Under the pieces are notes generated by a model, which had not been told where the DNA came from, did not search any database, and saw only the letters and a list, made by a program, of their open reading frames with translations. Positions 22,274-34,362 of a stretch of DNA of 64,000 nt are shown piece by piece. The translations under genes and the position numbers were made by a program. Location: the NCBI GenBank assembly GCA_023053545.1, contig JAKZAN010000007.1, positions 7,812,001 through 7,876,000 of the forward strand, given 5' to 3'. This stretch comes from Lepidurus packardi. Its lineage: Eukaryota; Arthropoda; Branchiopoda; Notostraca; Triopsidae. Positions within the stretch are counted from its first letter, which is position 1, and the number at the start of each line of letters is the position of its first letter.

Positions 22274-22351
22274 ATGGAGGACTTGATCTCTAATCCCGGA
22301 ATACTCAAACAAAGGGAAGCAAGGTTCGAAGATTTCATTTCATATGTTACC
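22274..22351 (+). pseudogene. Candidate orphan first coding exon
   Basis: An ATG opens 26 codons (MEDLISNPGILKQREARFED...SYVT) ending exactly at a good donor (GTAAGA). No downstream exon was found; joining to the nearest acceptor (near 22479) stops within a few codons. A Kolobok-type transposon begins 260 bp further on, so a host gene may have been cut or its intron extended. Low confidence. Confidence 0.25.
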
Positions 22352-22768
22352 GTAAGAAATTTTTCTATTTAAACTAAACAAATTCTTCTGAATCTGAAAT
22401 AAGAAAACACCATGTAATAGACAATGACGAGCACGTGCCTGTTGTTGTTTGGTTTGTTTACTTTACGCGCCTTGTAGAAAACGTACGTAAAATAGTGGAT
22501 TTCGCCCATTCTTGGCGCTAGGAGCGAATTTGGTAAAGACTATAGCACTGGCTATCCCGACCGTTTTAAAATGACTACTGCTTGAGAGACGCATATTAAA
22601 GTGAAGGTTTAAAGGGCAATGGCCACCACAAGCACATACTGAAATTTTGATGGATTCATACAATACACATTATTCTAAGAACACAGAATTTTGTTTCTGA
22701 TTTTTCTGACCAGCCGTTACGGAGATATTAATTTGCAAAGTTTTGGCCTTTTCCCGCCGCTGGAAGCG

Positions 22769-22776
22769 TGACGTCA
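22769..22776. promoter_or_regulatory. CRE-like TGACGTCA near the left Kolobok end
   Basis: Perfect octamer about 100 bp upstream of the THAP start codon and mirrored at 23748-23755 upstream of the opposing gene. The symmetric placement suggests promoter elements of the two transposon genes. Confidence 0.4.
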
Positions 22777-22874
22777 CAGGCGGTCCGCGGCATGACAGGT
22801 GGGTCTTGCGGGCCATTGTTTTCACATGGTGCGCTTAGATTCCCTGTTGCTTTTGTATAGTTTTAGTGTGTAAA

Positions 22875-23476
22875 ATGGCAAGTGAGCTGCCAACAAAGAT
22901 ACCGAAACGTTATGGGAACTATTGTGTTGCTTACGGGTGTAACAACAATTCAAGTTCGGGGGTAGGGATATATAAATTCCCCAAAGATCCACAGAGAAGA
23001 CGGCAATGGATATTGCAAGTCCAAAGGACTAGGGCGAATTATGTCGACCCCAAAACTAATTCGGTAACTCTCTGTGGTGAACATTTCACCGAAGATCAGT
23101 TTGATAGTAGCATTGATCAGAAAATAGCAATGGGATTTCGGTCAAAAGACCGCGGAAGGGTTTTGTTGAAAACCGCTGTCCCCACGAAGTTTTCTAGACC
23201 GGCTACTGTGCCTGCGCTACGCGACACTCCAACAAGAACAACTTGTGGAACCTCCGCTATTGACAAAAGAGAACGTCATAAAGTAAATATACTCATTATT
23301 ATTTTCAATACTACGTTTATTCATACACTGTCTAGATTGTACAAGAGTTGCTGCATCAAAGTGATAGTCATGCTGTCCCCACCGTTGCCACAAGCACTTG
23401 TACGTCGGTCTCGGAGGCTGCGTTTGTTTCATCGGAGTCACAACCCGCAGTTGGTATTGAACCTTTTCTATATTGA
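22875..23476 (+). CDS. Kolobok THAP-domain protein, truncated
   Basis: Two exons: 22875-23282 and 23336-23476, joined by a GT-AG intron of 53 bp. Exon 1 encodes a THAP zinc-binding DNA-binding domain: CVAYGCNNNS, GIYKFPKDPQRRRQWILQV, then C-x2-H in TLCGEHF, with a terminal FRSKDRGRVLLK. Exon 2 gives a Ser/Thr-rich linker (VPTVATSTCTSVSEAAFVSS) and a stop. The DDE catalytic part expected in a Kolobok transposase is missing. As it stands it could only be a DNA-binding protein, perhaps binding element ends. The ATG at 22875 is the first in frame. Confidence 0.75.
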
Positions 23477-23486
23477 ACTTATTTCC

Positions 23487-23663
23487 TTATTGAACGTTAT
23501 TGTCAATTGGCTGCTCCATTGCCAACACTGCAGGCACTAAAGGCTCGAATTGGTAGGCTCTAACTTCAGCAACTGACGTCGGAAAAGAAAATGTCGCATC
23601 CCAATCCGTGCCTTCGTCCTCCATTCCTTCGTAATAACTAATTCCGTCTCCAAATGCTGCCAT
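23487..23663 (-). CDS. Kolobok second-gene N-terminus with YQFEP motif
   Basis: A 58-codon frame starting MAAFGDGISYYEGMEDEG and containing VRAYQFEPLV. Acidic N-termini with a YxFEP motif occur in invertebrate proteins that precede a P2X7-C-terminal-like (ballast) cysteine-rich domain; that resemblance is from memory and tentative. Here the downstream domain is absent because of the internal deletion. It is convergent with the THAP gene (11 bp between stops). May be non-functional. Confidence 0.45.
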   Translation of the reverse strand: MAAFGDGISYYEGMEDEGTDWDATFSFPTSVAEVRAYQFEPLVPAVLAMEQPIDNNVQ

Positions 23664-23747
23664 TTCAACGAAAAGACAAGCTAGCTTTCGCGTTCTGCAC
23701 AATAACAACACACGTCTTGTGGTACGCCTAGGAGTTATGACCGCCCG

Positions 23748-23755
23748 TGACGTCA
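23748..23755. promoter_or_regulatory. CRE-like TGACGTCA near the right Kolobok end
   Basis: Perfect octamer 85 bp upstream of the minus-strand start codon at 23663; counterpart of the site at 22769. Confidence 0.4.
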
Positions 23756-24221
23756 CAGCAGCACGTGACCACGCAGAGCCAAGGGCAAAAAAGCAAGATT
23801 TGAATTTCAGATTTTGTATTTCAAAAATAGTTTCCTTATTATTTCGCACCTGAGAAAAATATACATATACCCAGAAATTAGAATTTCCGCTCTATTTTAC
23901 AAAACAAAGTTGTATTTTGGTGGCCATTGCCCTTTAAGTTAAGTAGGTTAACACTTGGTTATTCTTATGGTTCTAAGCACCTTGCGGCGTAAAAGCAATA
24001 TAAGGCTCTGGTATGGTTGGCTGCGGATCTCTAGGCACCTCCTACAACCTAGCTGAAATCAGCTGTTTAGTATCCATAGATTGCGTGATTGAGAGCCACT
24101 CGTAGAGAATAGCAATGAAATTTATATGAACCCGTGAATTTTCGTCTGTATTATTCCAGCCAGATTTAATCTGAACCATTGCTTCGTCTTTTGACATATT
24201 CAGATGTACTATTAAAAAACC

Positions 24222-25008
24222 ATGGAGGATACAGTGGCTTTATTGCACGCTCTTCGTAAAGCTTTCCAACATTTGCATACCCATGCTAAAGAATGGGACG
24301 AGATCATTCTCACCATGGTTAAAACTCTAAAATCGCTAGAAAACCTCAGTGAGCAATACGACTTGTGCAATAAGTAATCTACAATAAAATAACAGCACGA
24401 AGCTAATTAGAAAAGTTAGTTTTCTATTATAGACTCGGTTTATTTGCAGGGCAGACAGCTCCGATCCATTATGCCAAGCTTTCCCTAAGCTACAATATAA
24501 GCTTGCAAATAATATAATTGCTCTGATGGACTCCGACCTTACACTCGTCAGGACAGCATTGTATTATAGAGTAATTCCTACGTGTCCGCCATTCTTATTC
24601 TTTTTATTCTCAATAGATTGACAATGCAATCTATGTCCCAAAAGCTGAGTAGTTTATGCCGCAATGGGATTCAAGTCTATAAAAATAGCAGGGATTCAAT
24701 CCCACTTGAATCCTTGTTGGAAGGCACTCCTCTGCGACCTTCATTTGCGGAATTGCTTGAATGGGCTGAGGATATTTGGCAGTATTATCACAAAGAGTAA
24801 TGCTGAAAGAGTCCGCTTATGATTTACGCACAACTTTAATACTAGTATGTTTTCAAGGTATATCGAAATGAAACATGGTATCGAGTTCGTAGATCCCAGA
24901 GACCCGTTATCTGTTGCCCAATTTGCACAAGCTTGTCTAGACTACAAAACGAGCCCGCAAATTTGGACCATTTTAGCTCGAGTTATGTATTTGGAAGAAT
25001 CAGCATAA
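24222..25008 (+). CDS. AIRIM: AFG2-interacting ribosome maturation factor (C1orf109-like)
   Basis: The spliced product begins MEDTVALLHALRKAFQHLHT and has LENLSEQYDLCNKADSSDPL, CQAFPKLQYKL, SFAELLEWAEDIWQYYHKEY and IEMKHGIEFV, which aligns with human C1orf109 (LEWLQDIERHYRKSYLKRKY). AIRIM joins the AFG2A/AFG2B-CINP ATPase complex that releases RSL24D1 from pre-60S particles. About four exons; GT-AG introns include one whose acceptor is best placed at CCCAAAAG before LSSLCRNG, since a nearer AG breaks the frame. It ends LARVMYLEESA, 86 bp from the convergent stop of the next gene. Identification rests on moderate similarity. Confidence 0.75.
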
Positions 25009-25094
25009 ATTTCGAAACTATTCTTAATAATACCAACAGCATTTAAATAGCAAACCATACCCCAATATCACCAGAATATATACCAACAAAGTAA

Positions 25095-26160
25095 TCAAAG
25101 TCGAGAAGTTACTTCTTCGGGGTCAGGCAGCGCGTTCGCATTTATTACAATAAAATCGTAGGTGGGAGGCCGTTCCTCCGCATTAACAGCTTCTTTTTCT
25201 CGTGCGTGTTGAGCTTGAAGTGCAGACTTATCCAAAGGAGGATACTCCCAAGCTGTGATTGGTCCAATGGCAAAACCAGTTTCGTGATCTGTTGATTGCG
25301 CGATGGCGGATATAGAAATCCTGGGTAGCGCCTGCAAAAATAATAAAAAAATGTACTCATAATAATTGCCCAAAATAGTAAATAATATAGTATTCGTTAC
25401 GTGTGTCCTAGGTGAGCTATAATTGGGCCGATTGCACGTAACAGCGGCTAGAACGAAGGTGCAAGTAGCTTGGCATATACCGAGAAGCATTAGCAACGAA
25501 TGGAGAATTCGTGCAATGCCAATGCTAAATCCTGTGGCAAAAGAAAATTTTCTAAACAAATTCCTTCCTTTTGATTCTAGGTAGAACTCACCACAGTAGC
25601 CATTCTTAATGTCTTCACAGTTAGGGGAGTCGGTATCGTTACTCTCAGAATAACTGTACCAAGAGTCCGTAGTATTTCTATTAATAAAGCACTGGTTCCA
25701 TTCATATTGGCACCACGAGGCGGCTTCTGCTCCCAACCAACTTAGCGAACATAGAGTTAGTGCCAGGAACACGGATATGAAGCAAAACGTGAGAATCACC
25801 AAGGAACTGGAAAGGTTATTTCCACTTAAATTAGTCAAACTTTTGTTTCCGTTTTAGGAAACTTACGAATAGATTCCTTTTACTTTCGCCAAGCCAATAG
25901 TTACAGCTCCTGTTATAACAAAGAACGTTCCACACCATAAGCCAGGCTGTGATTCCGAAAGAATGCTTTGGTTGGAAAACTGCGCCAACTATATTTTTTT
26001 TTTATGAAAAACAAAGCATTAGTTAATAAACCACGCCCCACTTTTATGTTACTTGTAAGGATGTGCACGAGAAGCCGATAATAAGGTGAATAGTACCCAG
26101 TTGATTTAGTGTTCTTTCGTAGTGCTCTTGGTCTCGGTTTGGAGTACGAGTGTGTACCAT
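25095..26160 (-). CDS. Four-transmembrane protein (CD20/MARVEL-like) with PPxY tail
   Basis: Five exons encode about 260 residues: MVHTRTPNRDQEHYERTLNQ, then hydrophobic spans LGTIHLIIGFSCTSL, LWCGTFFVITGAVTIGLA, LVILTFCFISVFLALTLCSL and LLMLLGICQATCTFVLAAV. A long loop between spans three and four has paired cysteines and possible N-glycosylation sites (NRNTT, SNDT). The cytoplasmic tail carries ERPPTYDF, a PPxY motif that binds WW domains of Nedd4-type ligases, suggesting control by ubiquitination. Topology resembles MS4A/CD20 or sarcospan-like proteins; I cannot place it in a named family. It lies between AIRIM (convergent) and CSTF1 (same strand, 255 bp). Confidence 0.75.
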
Positions 26161-26415
26161 TGTACAGTTTTCTTTTTAAAGTTTATGCTTACTTGCTTTG
26201 CGTTTCTTAGGAAATTCAGTTTGTTGCTAAAGTCACCTTTGTTTACTTGGCTGCGTTCTGTAAAATGTTAAATGAAAAATGATAAGACCTGACGAGTCGG
26301 GTTTTGATAAGATTAGCAGCAGGCATTGTATTGGCCACCTTTCCAATTTTTTAGAGTAATGCTCAAAAACAAGAAAGTAAAAATACAAAATTAGGGAACC
26401 AAACAAAAATGTATT

Positions 26416-28221
26416 TTAATGTTGCGGGGTTCTTCTGTACCAAAAACGAGCTCGAAAATCATCTGAGCAAGTTACAAAAGCTGGAGATGTTGGGGAATGC
26501 ACCATATAACGTACAGGGGCGTTATGACCTACGGAAAGAAAAAATTATTACAGAATTTTAGCAGAGCATGAGAAACGAGAAACATTTTGCTAGCTTATTT
26601 ACCTAAGGAAAGTAATTGCTTTCGTTGAGCATTACGGGCATCCCAAACACAGAGACTTGTAATGGCTTCATCAGGGTAGATAACATAATCTTCCGTATGA
26701 TTAAAAGCTGCTTGGGCTCGATGCTCTTGACGCGCTAGGAATAATACCAGACATAGAGGAAATTAAGTTCATCTTATTTTTTTTACAAGTTTTCCAGCTT
26801 ACCAGAACCACCAGCGCCCGTGTACGCAATAATGCAACGCAAAGTTGATAATTCCCACAGCTTTACAAGGGAGTCTTTCCCGGACGATAACACATACTAA
26901 CATTTTAAATTACCACAAAGATGCATAATTTTATTTAGAAGGAAATTACCTTTCCGTTTCTGGAGAAAGCGACCGATCCCACGTGTGCTCCATCATGAGC
27001 TTGGCTAAACGTAGCAATGCAGCGACTTGACACTCCATCCCATATTTTGATACTTCCGTCTTTGGAACCGGAAATGTAACGCCTTCCATCTAAGGAAAAC
27101 CTGTATGGATTTTGAACACTTCAAAATTTCTGCCAAATTGTGTTAACCTTAAAAGCATACTTTAGTGAAGTTATAGCTCCTGTGTGGTGTTCTGAACTTA
27201 TCGGACAAACGTAACATTGTGACGTGCTGACGTCATACAGTCTTAAAACGGGCTGCTCTGTTCCTACTACAATATAGTCGCCAGAGGGATGCAGTGATAT
27301 ACATCTTACTGGTTCAACATCCTGAAAGTTACATTAAATATAGCATTCTCGTCTGATATGTTTGAGCATTTATCTTTATTAACCCCTTACGCTTATAGTC
27401 TTAAAGGCCTTCTTCATTGAGGCTCGGCTATAATCAAAGAATTTGACTGTCGTGTCTCTTGAGCCGGAAACTAGAAACGTCTCTTTAGGATGAAATTCCA
27501 AGCAGGTCACTTCTTCCAGATGGTCATAGAGCGTGCGGATAACAGGATGTCCTTGCATTGGCTCGTTACCTGCGTCGTCCGGTGACGACTTGGCTAACAT
27601 ACGATCGACGTCCAAAATCTGAAACAGTACTACTAGTTAGAAAGGTCAAGTTTCTAATCGATTATAATACTTTTATGGAAGCATCTGCACTCCCTGTCGC
27701 TATCAATTGGCCATCATTGCTAAATGCTCCTGCCCTGCAGCTTCCCTTATGGGAAGTTACATAGGCAGTTTCGTAAAGACTGGGCTCTGCAGACGTCGGT
27801 GCTGAGTCTGTTTCATATTCCAAATCCAAGCCTGGTCCTAGCTGCGTTTCAGCTTTAGTCAGAGGTCGCTTGAAGTTGTACTCCTGCTGTAAACCCAGTC
27901 CAACTATGTGGCTTAACCGGTCTGAAGGTGGGCAAGGTGGATGAGCTTGAACTGCGGCGTTTAACTGAACTGCAATTGCTTGATGACCATCATAGAACAG
28001 TTGACTGCAAAGGTATTTGAAGTGCGCTTATTTATACCACTACTTCAAGTAATCAAAGGCTAAATTTTATTAAGCACTAACATTAAGGTCCACGCCGCAT
28101 TCTAATGTATTTGTACGGTACGAAAAACTCACCTTATGATCATCCGGTACATCTGTTCTCGTAGACGTAAAGCGTTACGAGGATCTGAATAAAACTCCAG
28201 ATTTTCGGCATTTTCTCCCAT
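26416..28221 (-). CDS. CSTF1: Cleavage stimulation factor 50 kDa subunit
   Basis: CstF-50 is the WD40 subunit of the CstF complex that binds the GU-rich element downstream of poly(A) sites and helps 3'-end cleavage. The N-terminal homodimerisation domain is seen in [20 protein letters not shown] and [17 protein letters not shown], followed by WD repeats including [20 protein letters not shown] and [20 protein letters not shown], and a C-terminal end [13 protein letters not shown], nearly as in human. Several short introns; appears complete. It is divergent from PRMT5, with the sulfatase pseudogene between them. Confidence 0.94.
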
Positions 28222-28559
28222 TTTAACAAATATTGGAAAAGCGTAAACAAACACAAACGCGCTTTTTCTTTTATAAACTAAACTCGCCTAATAGAATAAC
28301 TGAAACTCACTAGATGGTGTACACTGTAGACAGTTATCAATTTAGTTTATTTTATCTTCTAATTTTTTTTTTATCATGTCAGCTACGACACAATTTTTTT
28401 TTATTGTGAAACTTTAGTTAACGTCCTTACGATTTTGCGATACAAAGTTGAAACCTCGCTGCCCTACCCCTTTCTTAAGGCATTCGATAATTCTTCTTTT
28501 ATGTACCCGTACCAGGGTTGTAGTTTACGCTGTAGTACTACGCTGTAGTTTTCCCGGAA

Positions 28560-29115
28560 ATAATGCCTCAGGCCATAAAGCTCTTTACCGTACAACTCTT
28601 CCCAACTTACCACAAAATTACGCGAATCAAACCCTATACACTCTGTATATCTAAAACGTTTCGTTCATAAGGAGTAACCCATAATGTAAATGTTCCGTAG
28701 AACGGGGGAATCGGAATCCATACGGGGTTCTGGAGCAGGGCGAGGGTATTGAGTGAAAATAGCTTTCTTTCAAGTCATGCTAGATTTCCAAGTGTTTCTT
28801 AAAAGCGGATAGAAAGAAAATCCTTCTGTAGAAAGTTGTGGTAGAGATTTTGGATGAGAAGAATGCGGACATGATTTCATATAATGTATAGAGTGCGGAC
28901 ATGATTTCACCGGGGTCAATCTTGCCAGGTTAAAGATCGTGGGAAATATGTCAATGAGCTCAACCATCGAGGGAATTTTGGGATCGACTAGAAAGGTATC
29001 AACGAGTTTTACGATTAATGGAACGCGCCCTGCTGTCTCGTAGTTGCTATACTTGGCCCATTCTTGGTGCTCACCTAAAGACCACCCTGTCGAACTTTTT
29101 ATGTCGATTTTTTCT
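28560..29115 (-). pseudogene. Iduronate-2-sulfatase pseudogene fragment
   Basis: Reading the minus strand gives TGWSLGEHQEWAKYSNYETA, GRVPLIVKLVD, MVELIDIFPTIFNLARL, then FTQYPRPAPEPRMDSDSP and RNIYIMGYS, then FRYTECIGFDSRNFV, all in the order of the C-terminal half of lysosomal iduronate-2-sulfatase (DHGWSLGEH, SQYPRP, IKIMGYS, YRYTVWVGF). The Asp-His before GWSLGEH is lost. In-frame TGA codons lie at 28770-28772 and 28665-28667, and there is a short internal duplication (CPHS, near 28860-28910). The N-terminal half with the catalytic cysteine is absent. It is a dead partial copy; the functional parent must be elsewhere. Confidence 0.85.
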
Positions 29116-29521
29116 GAAAACAATTGAACTGAAAACAATTGATAAAATGTTCGATTGCACAGCGAGTGCCCACCACCAGACCCGAAATACCGATCTTATA
29201 CCATACATCGTTGTCATGTATACTGACTTGCAAGTTTTTTCTTTCTGGTTAGTGCTTGCTTCCTTTCTCTGAAATCTGAGACCTTTATATCTTGAAACTT
29301 TATTTCTTCGAAATTCTGAGTTTGAAATTGCCTCTTTATTTTATCATTGCCATATCATAATAATTGACAGCTTCAATGCAAAAAAAATTTTGCACACAGC
29401 CCTATGAGCTAGTAATTCTCTATTATATCAACTAGAAACTATTTTTTTAAATTATAAAAATAAAACCATAACTGACAATCATGCATTATAATTTGAGCGT
29501 CAAGCACGTGCATAAATAAAA
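29116..29521. other. AT-rich intergenic region, PRMT5 upstream
   Basis: No coding signal or repeat was recognised. It should hold the PRMT5 promoter; no TATA/initiator pair stands out. A run of AT-rich sequence at about 29330-29470 separates the pseudogene from the gene. Confidence 0.5.
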
Positions 29522-32008
29522 ATGGCGAGTGGCGGAAAGCGTGTTTCTTGTGGCTTGGATCATACGGTGGTGTCGGACGTTCCTGATACTTTAAGGATAA
29601 GTTCTGAAGCTAAGTAATAGCCTAATCTGCTTAGACTACGGAAAACTAATTTTCATGGGTATGCCTTGCTTAGATATGACTTTATTTCCATGCCGATCGT
29701 ACACCCCCGGTTTTCCCGCGAACTGTTATCTGGTCCTGTCAAAGAAAGGCCTGGTCCTTTCACTCGTTCTGATTTGATTCTCAATAGCTCGGGTACTTAG
29801 TATAACTTTGTACAAATATTTCCGCTATAATTGTAATCTTATTTATAGATTGGAATAGCTATATTGTGGGGAAGCTCTCACCCTATATTGATGTTGATCA
29901 TGAAGAGCCCAAAATGCGGAAACAATCCGAGTTGGCTTTAGAACAAGAGCTGGCCTTTGCAGGTCATCTAGGTTTGCCTGCTGTCATGTGTTCCTTAAGG
30001 GGACCCTCCTGTAGGCATGTTAATCTTGCAAGGATCTTACATAACAAAGTTATGGCATCTCCATCTAATCAAGTAATCTAACATCCTATTCATATTTTCT
30101 ATACATTTATTTGGTCCTCTGTTATGCTATAGGCACGCTTTCAGGTGTGGATCCATGTTCCCATGCGATCACCCGCTGATGAAGCGAAGCGTTTTCAGCT
30201 GGGTGAAGGTAGCGCCGAATCAGAAGTAGATGAAGCCTTGTACGAAGAAGATACGTGGCACTGGTACGGTTCTTTCTCCATGTTAAGATTAATATCCTAA
30301 TTTTGTATTTGTAGGTGGAGTAATTTCCACGGCGTAGCAGACTTTGAGAAGAAACTAGGCCTAGCTTTAGAATTGTCGGCTGATTTGCCTAGCACGAATC
30401 AAATCAATCGTTGGCTAGGAGAACCTGTACGCTGTTTGGTAGTTCCCACTGAGCTATTTATCACCAACAAGAAAGGCTTCCCTGTTCTTCCGCGTGCCCA
30501 TCAGACAGTGGTTAAGCTGTTTTTCAAACAGAAAGCCCAAATTCTAATAAAAGGAGCGTTGAAGCACCAGCATGTTCGCCATTACCAACAATATATGGAT
30601 CATATTTGGCAGGTAATTAGTCTGTCATTCGGAAAAGCTTATTTTTCTTTTGTTTTTTCTTTCTAGAATGGTCAAGACGAAGATCCTTTGTTGTCGTTCG
30701 CCAATGGATATGAAGATTATCTGCAGTTTCCTTTACAGCCTCTTATGGATAATCTCGAGTCCCAAACCTACGAAGTCTTTGAAAAAGATCCTATAAAGTA
30801 CACAGAGTACCAAAAAGCTATGTATTTAGCAATTTTAGACCGAGTTCCTTTAGAAAAGAAAGACGAAGTTATCTTGTAAGCTCTATTTTTTGCCAAATTA
30901 AACCAGTTTAATATTCTTCACATTTTAGGACGCTGATGGTTGTTGGAGCAGGACGAGGTCCGCTTGTTAGGGCAGCATTGAATGCAGCTTTAAAGGCAGA
31001 TAGACGTATTAAAGTCTACGCTGTAGAGAAAAACCCTAACGCTGTAGTAACGTAAAGCTTTGCTATACCGACTTAATAATCTGGAAGTTGATGGATTTTA
31101 TTCTGTTTGGCTTAGTTTATTGGCTCAACAAGAAGAGGTTTGGGGTGACCAAGTGACGGTCGTATCTTGCGATATGAGGGAATGGAATCCTCCCGAAAAA
31201 GCGGATATTTTAGTGTCCGAACTTTTGGGATCTTTCGGTGATAATGAACTGTCTCCAGAATGCTTAGATGGCGCTCAGAAGTTCTTAAAAGGTACCTTAC
31301 AGCCTTGTTACCAAAGATATGAATTAATTCGTGATTATTTCTAATTTTTTGTCTATGGTAGATGATGGTGTTAGCATTCCATACAGGTATACGTCGTTTG
31401 TTGGACCCATCCAGTCCGCCAAACTCTATAATGAAGTCCGTGGGTGCCGAGAAAAGGACAAACCCTATTACTCTGCCTTTGAAATGCCTTACGTTGTCCA
31501 TTTGCGAAATCGCACTGAACTAGCCAAGCCACAGGCTTTGTTTACCTTTGTTCACCCTAACCGAGGTAAATTACCCCAGTCTAGTGTATAGGATGGAGGA
31601 TAATGAAGTTAATTCACAGAACCTGTAATTGACAATAGCCGATATGAGATCAAGCATTTTGTGGCCCTAGAAGATGGAGTTTTGCATGGTTTGGCAGGCT
31701 ATTTTGAAGCCTTTTTGTACAAGGATGTAACGCTGAGTATCAACCCCGCGACGCATTCTCCTGGAATGTTTTCTTGGTTCCCCATATTATTTCCTATTAA
31801 AGTACAGTATATTTCTATAGCGATTCTATGCTTTTATCTGGATTTTTTCCGGTAGGATCCTATGTTTGTCAAGAAAGACGATATTATTGAACTCCGCTTT
31901 TGGAGGCTGGTGAATCGTACAAGCGTGTGGTACGAATGGTGCATTACACAGCCTCAGCCTTCCCCGGTTCATAACCCATGTGGACGGTCTTACACAATTG
32001 GACTTTAA
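29522..32008 (+). CDS. PRMT5: Protein arginine methyltransferase 5
   Basis: PRMT5 makes symmetric dimethylarginine on Sm proteins, histones and other targets, with MEP50 as partner. The first exon encodes [20 protein letters not shown], followed by the TIM-barrel domain ([23 protein letters not shown]), GADLPS-like [12 protein letters not shown] with RWLGEPV and [14 protein letters not shown], then [20 protein letters not shown] and DPIKYTEYQ. The Rossmann fold shows [11 protein letters not shown] (AdoMet loop), [12 protein letters not shown], the double-E loop [15 protein letters not shown], and the barrel [13 protein letters not shown], ending [11 protein letters not shown]. About ten exons with short introns; the intron after AVVT splices to LLAQQEE. 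Complete, and convergent with KLHDC4 (98 bp). Confidence 0.96.
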
Positions 32009-32106
32009 TATTGGAGAGAAATCTTCTTCATTGTATTCGTTTCCTCGTGGTATCCATGTCAACGGCATTTGCATTCAAACTTTCAATATAACCAAAATTG
32101 TTCAGC

Positions 32107-34115
<2,009 letters not shown>

Positions 34116-34362
34116 GCTACTGTACAATTCCAAAATCCACTTGAAAACCACGTCGAAATGTTGTCGAGAATTGTTGCTTCAGCAGCGGCATCTCGCATTT
34201 AAAAAATAAAATGGCGTCCAGAAACGCCATCTAGCCTATCCGGTAAGACTCCTTATGTACTCCTATCCCGCTAGGAGTACACACACCAAGCTCCTCGTTT
34301 TCTATTGGTTGCCGATTTTCGTTCCGCCTGTATCAAAACAGAAACGTTGGACTTGCCGGGAA
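34116..34362. promoter_or_regulatory. Bidirectional promoter region KLHDC4/XK-related
   Basis: The two start codons are 247 bp apart on opposite strands. An in-frame upstream ATG for the XK-related gene at 34255 exists, but the family-like start is at 34363. No TATA box was noted. Confidence 0.5.

Larger units (their letters stand above)
22613..23933. mobile_element. Internally deleted Kolobok-type DNA transposon
   Basis: Perfect 16-bp terminal inverted repeats (AGGGCAATGGCCACCA at 22613-22628; complement at 23918-23933) are flanked by TTAA on both sides (22609-22612 and 23934-23937). TTAA duplications and a THAP-domain gene are the hallmarks of the Kolobok superfamily. The 1321-bp element holds the 5' parts of two convergent genes (THAP on plus, YQFEP protein on minus) whose stops are 11 bp apart, with no DDE transposase core. 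It is therefore a non-autonomous deletion derivative. Confidence 0.82.

Noticed and set aside
29540-29660. Apparent 5S rRNA-like text
   Set aside because: A few words resemble 5S rRNA, but the region reads in frame as the PRMT5 N-terminus ([20 protein letters not shown]) and the internal promoter boxes do not match.
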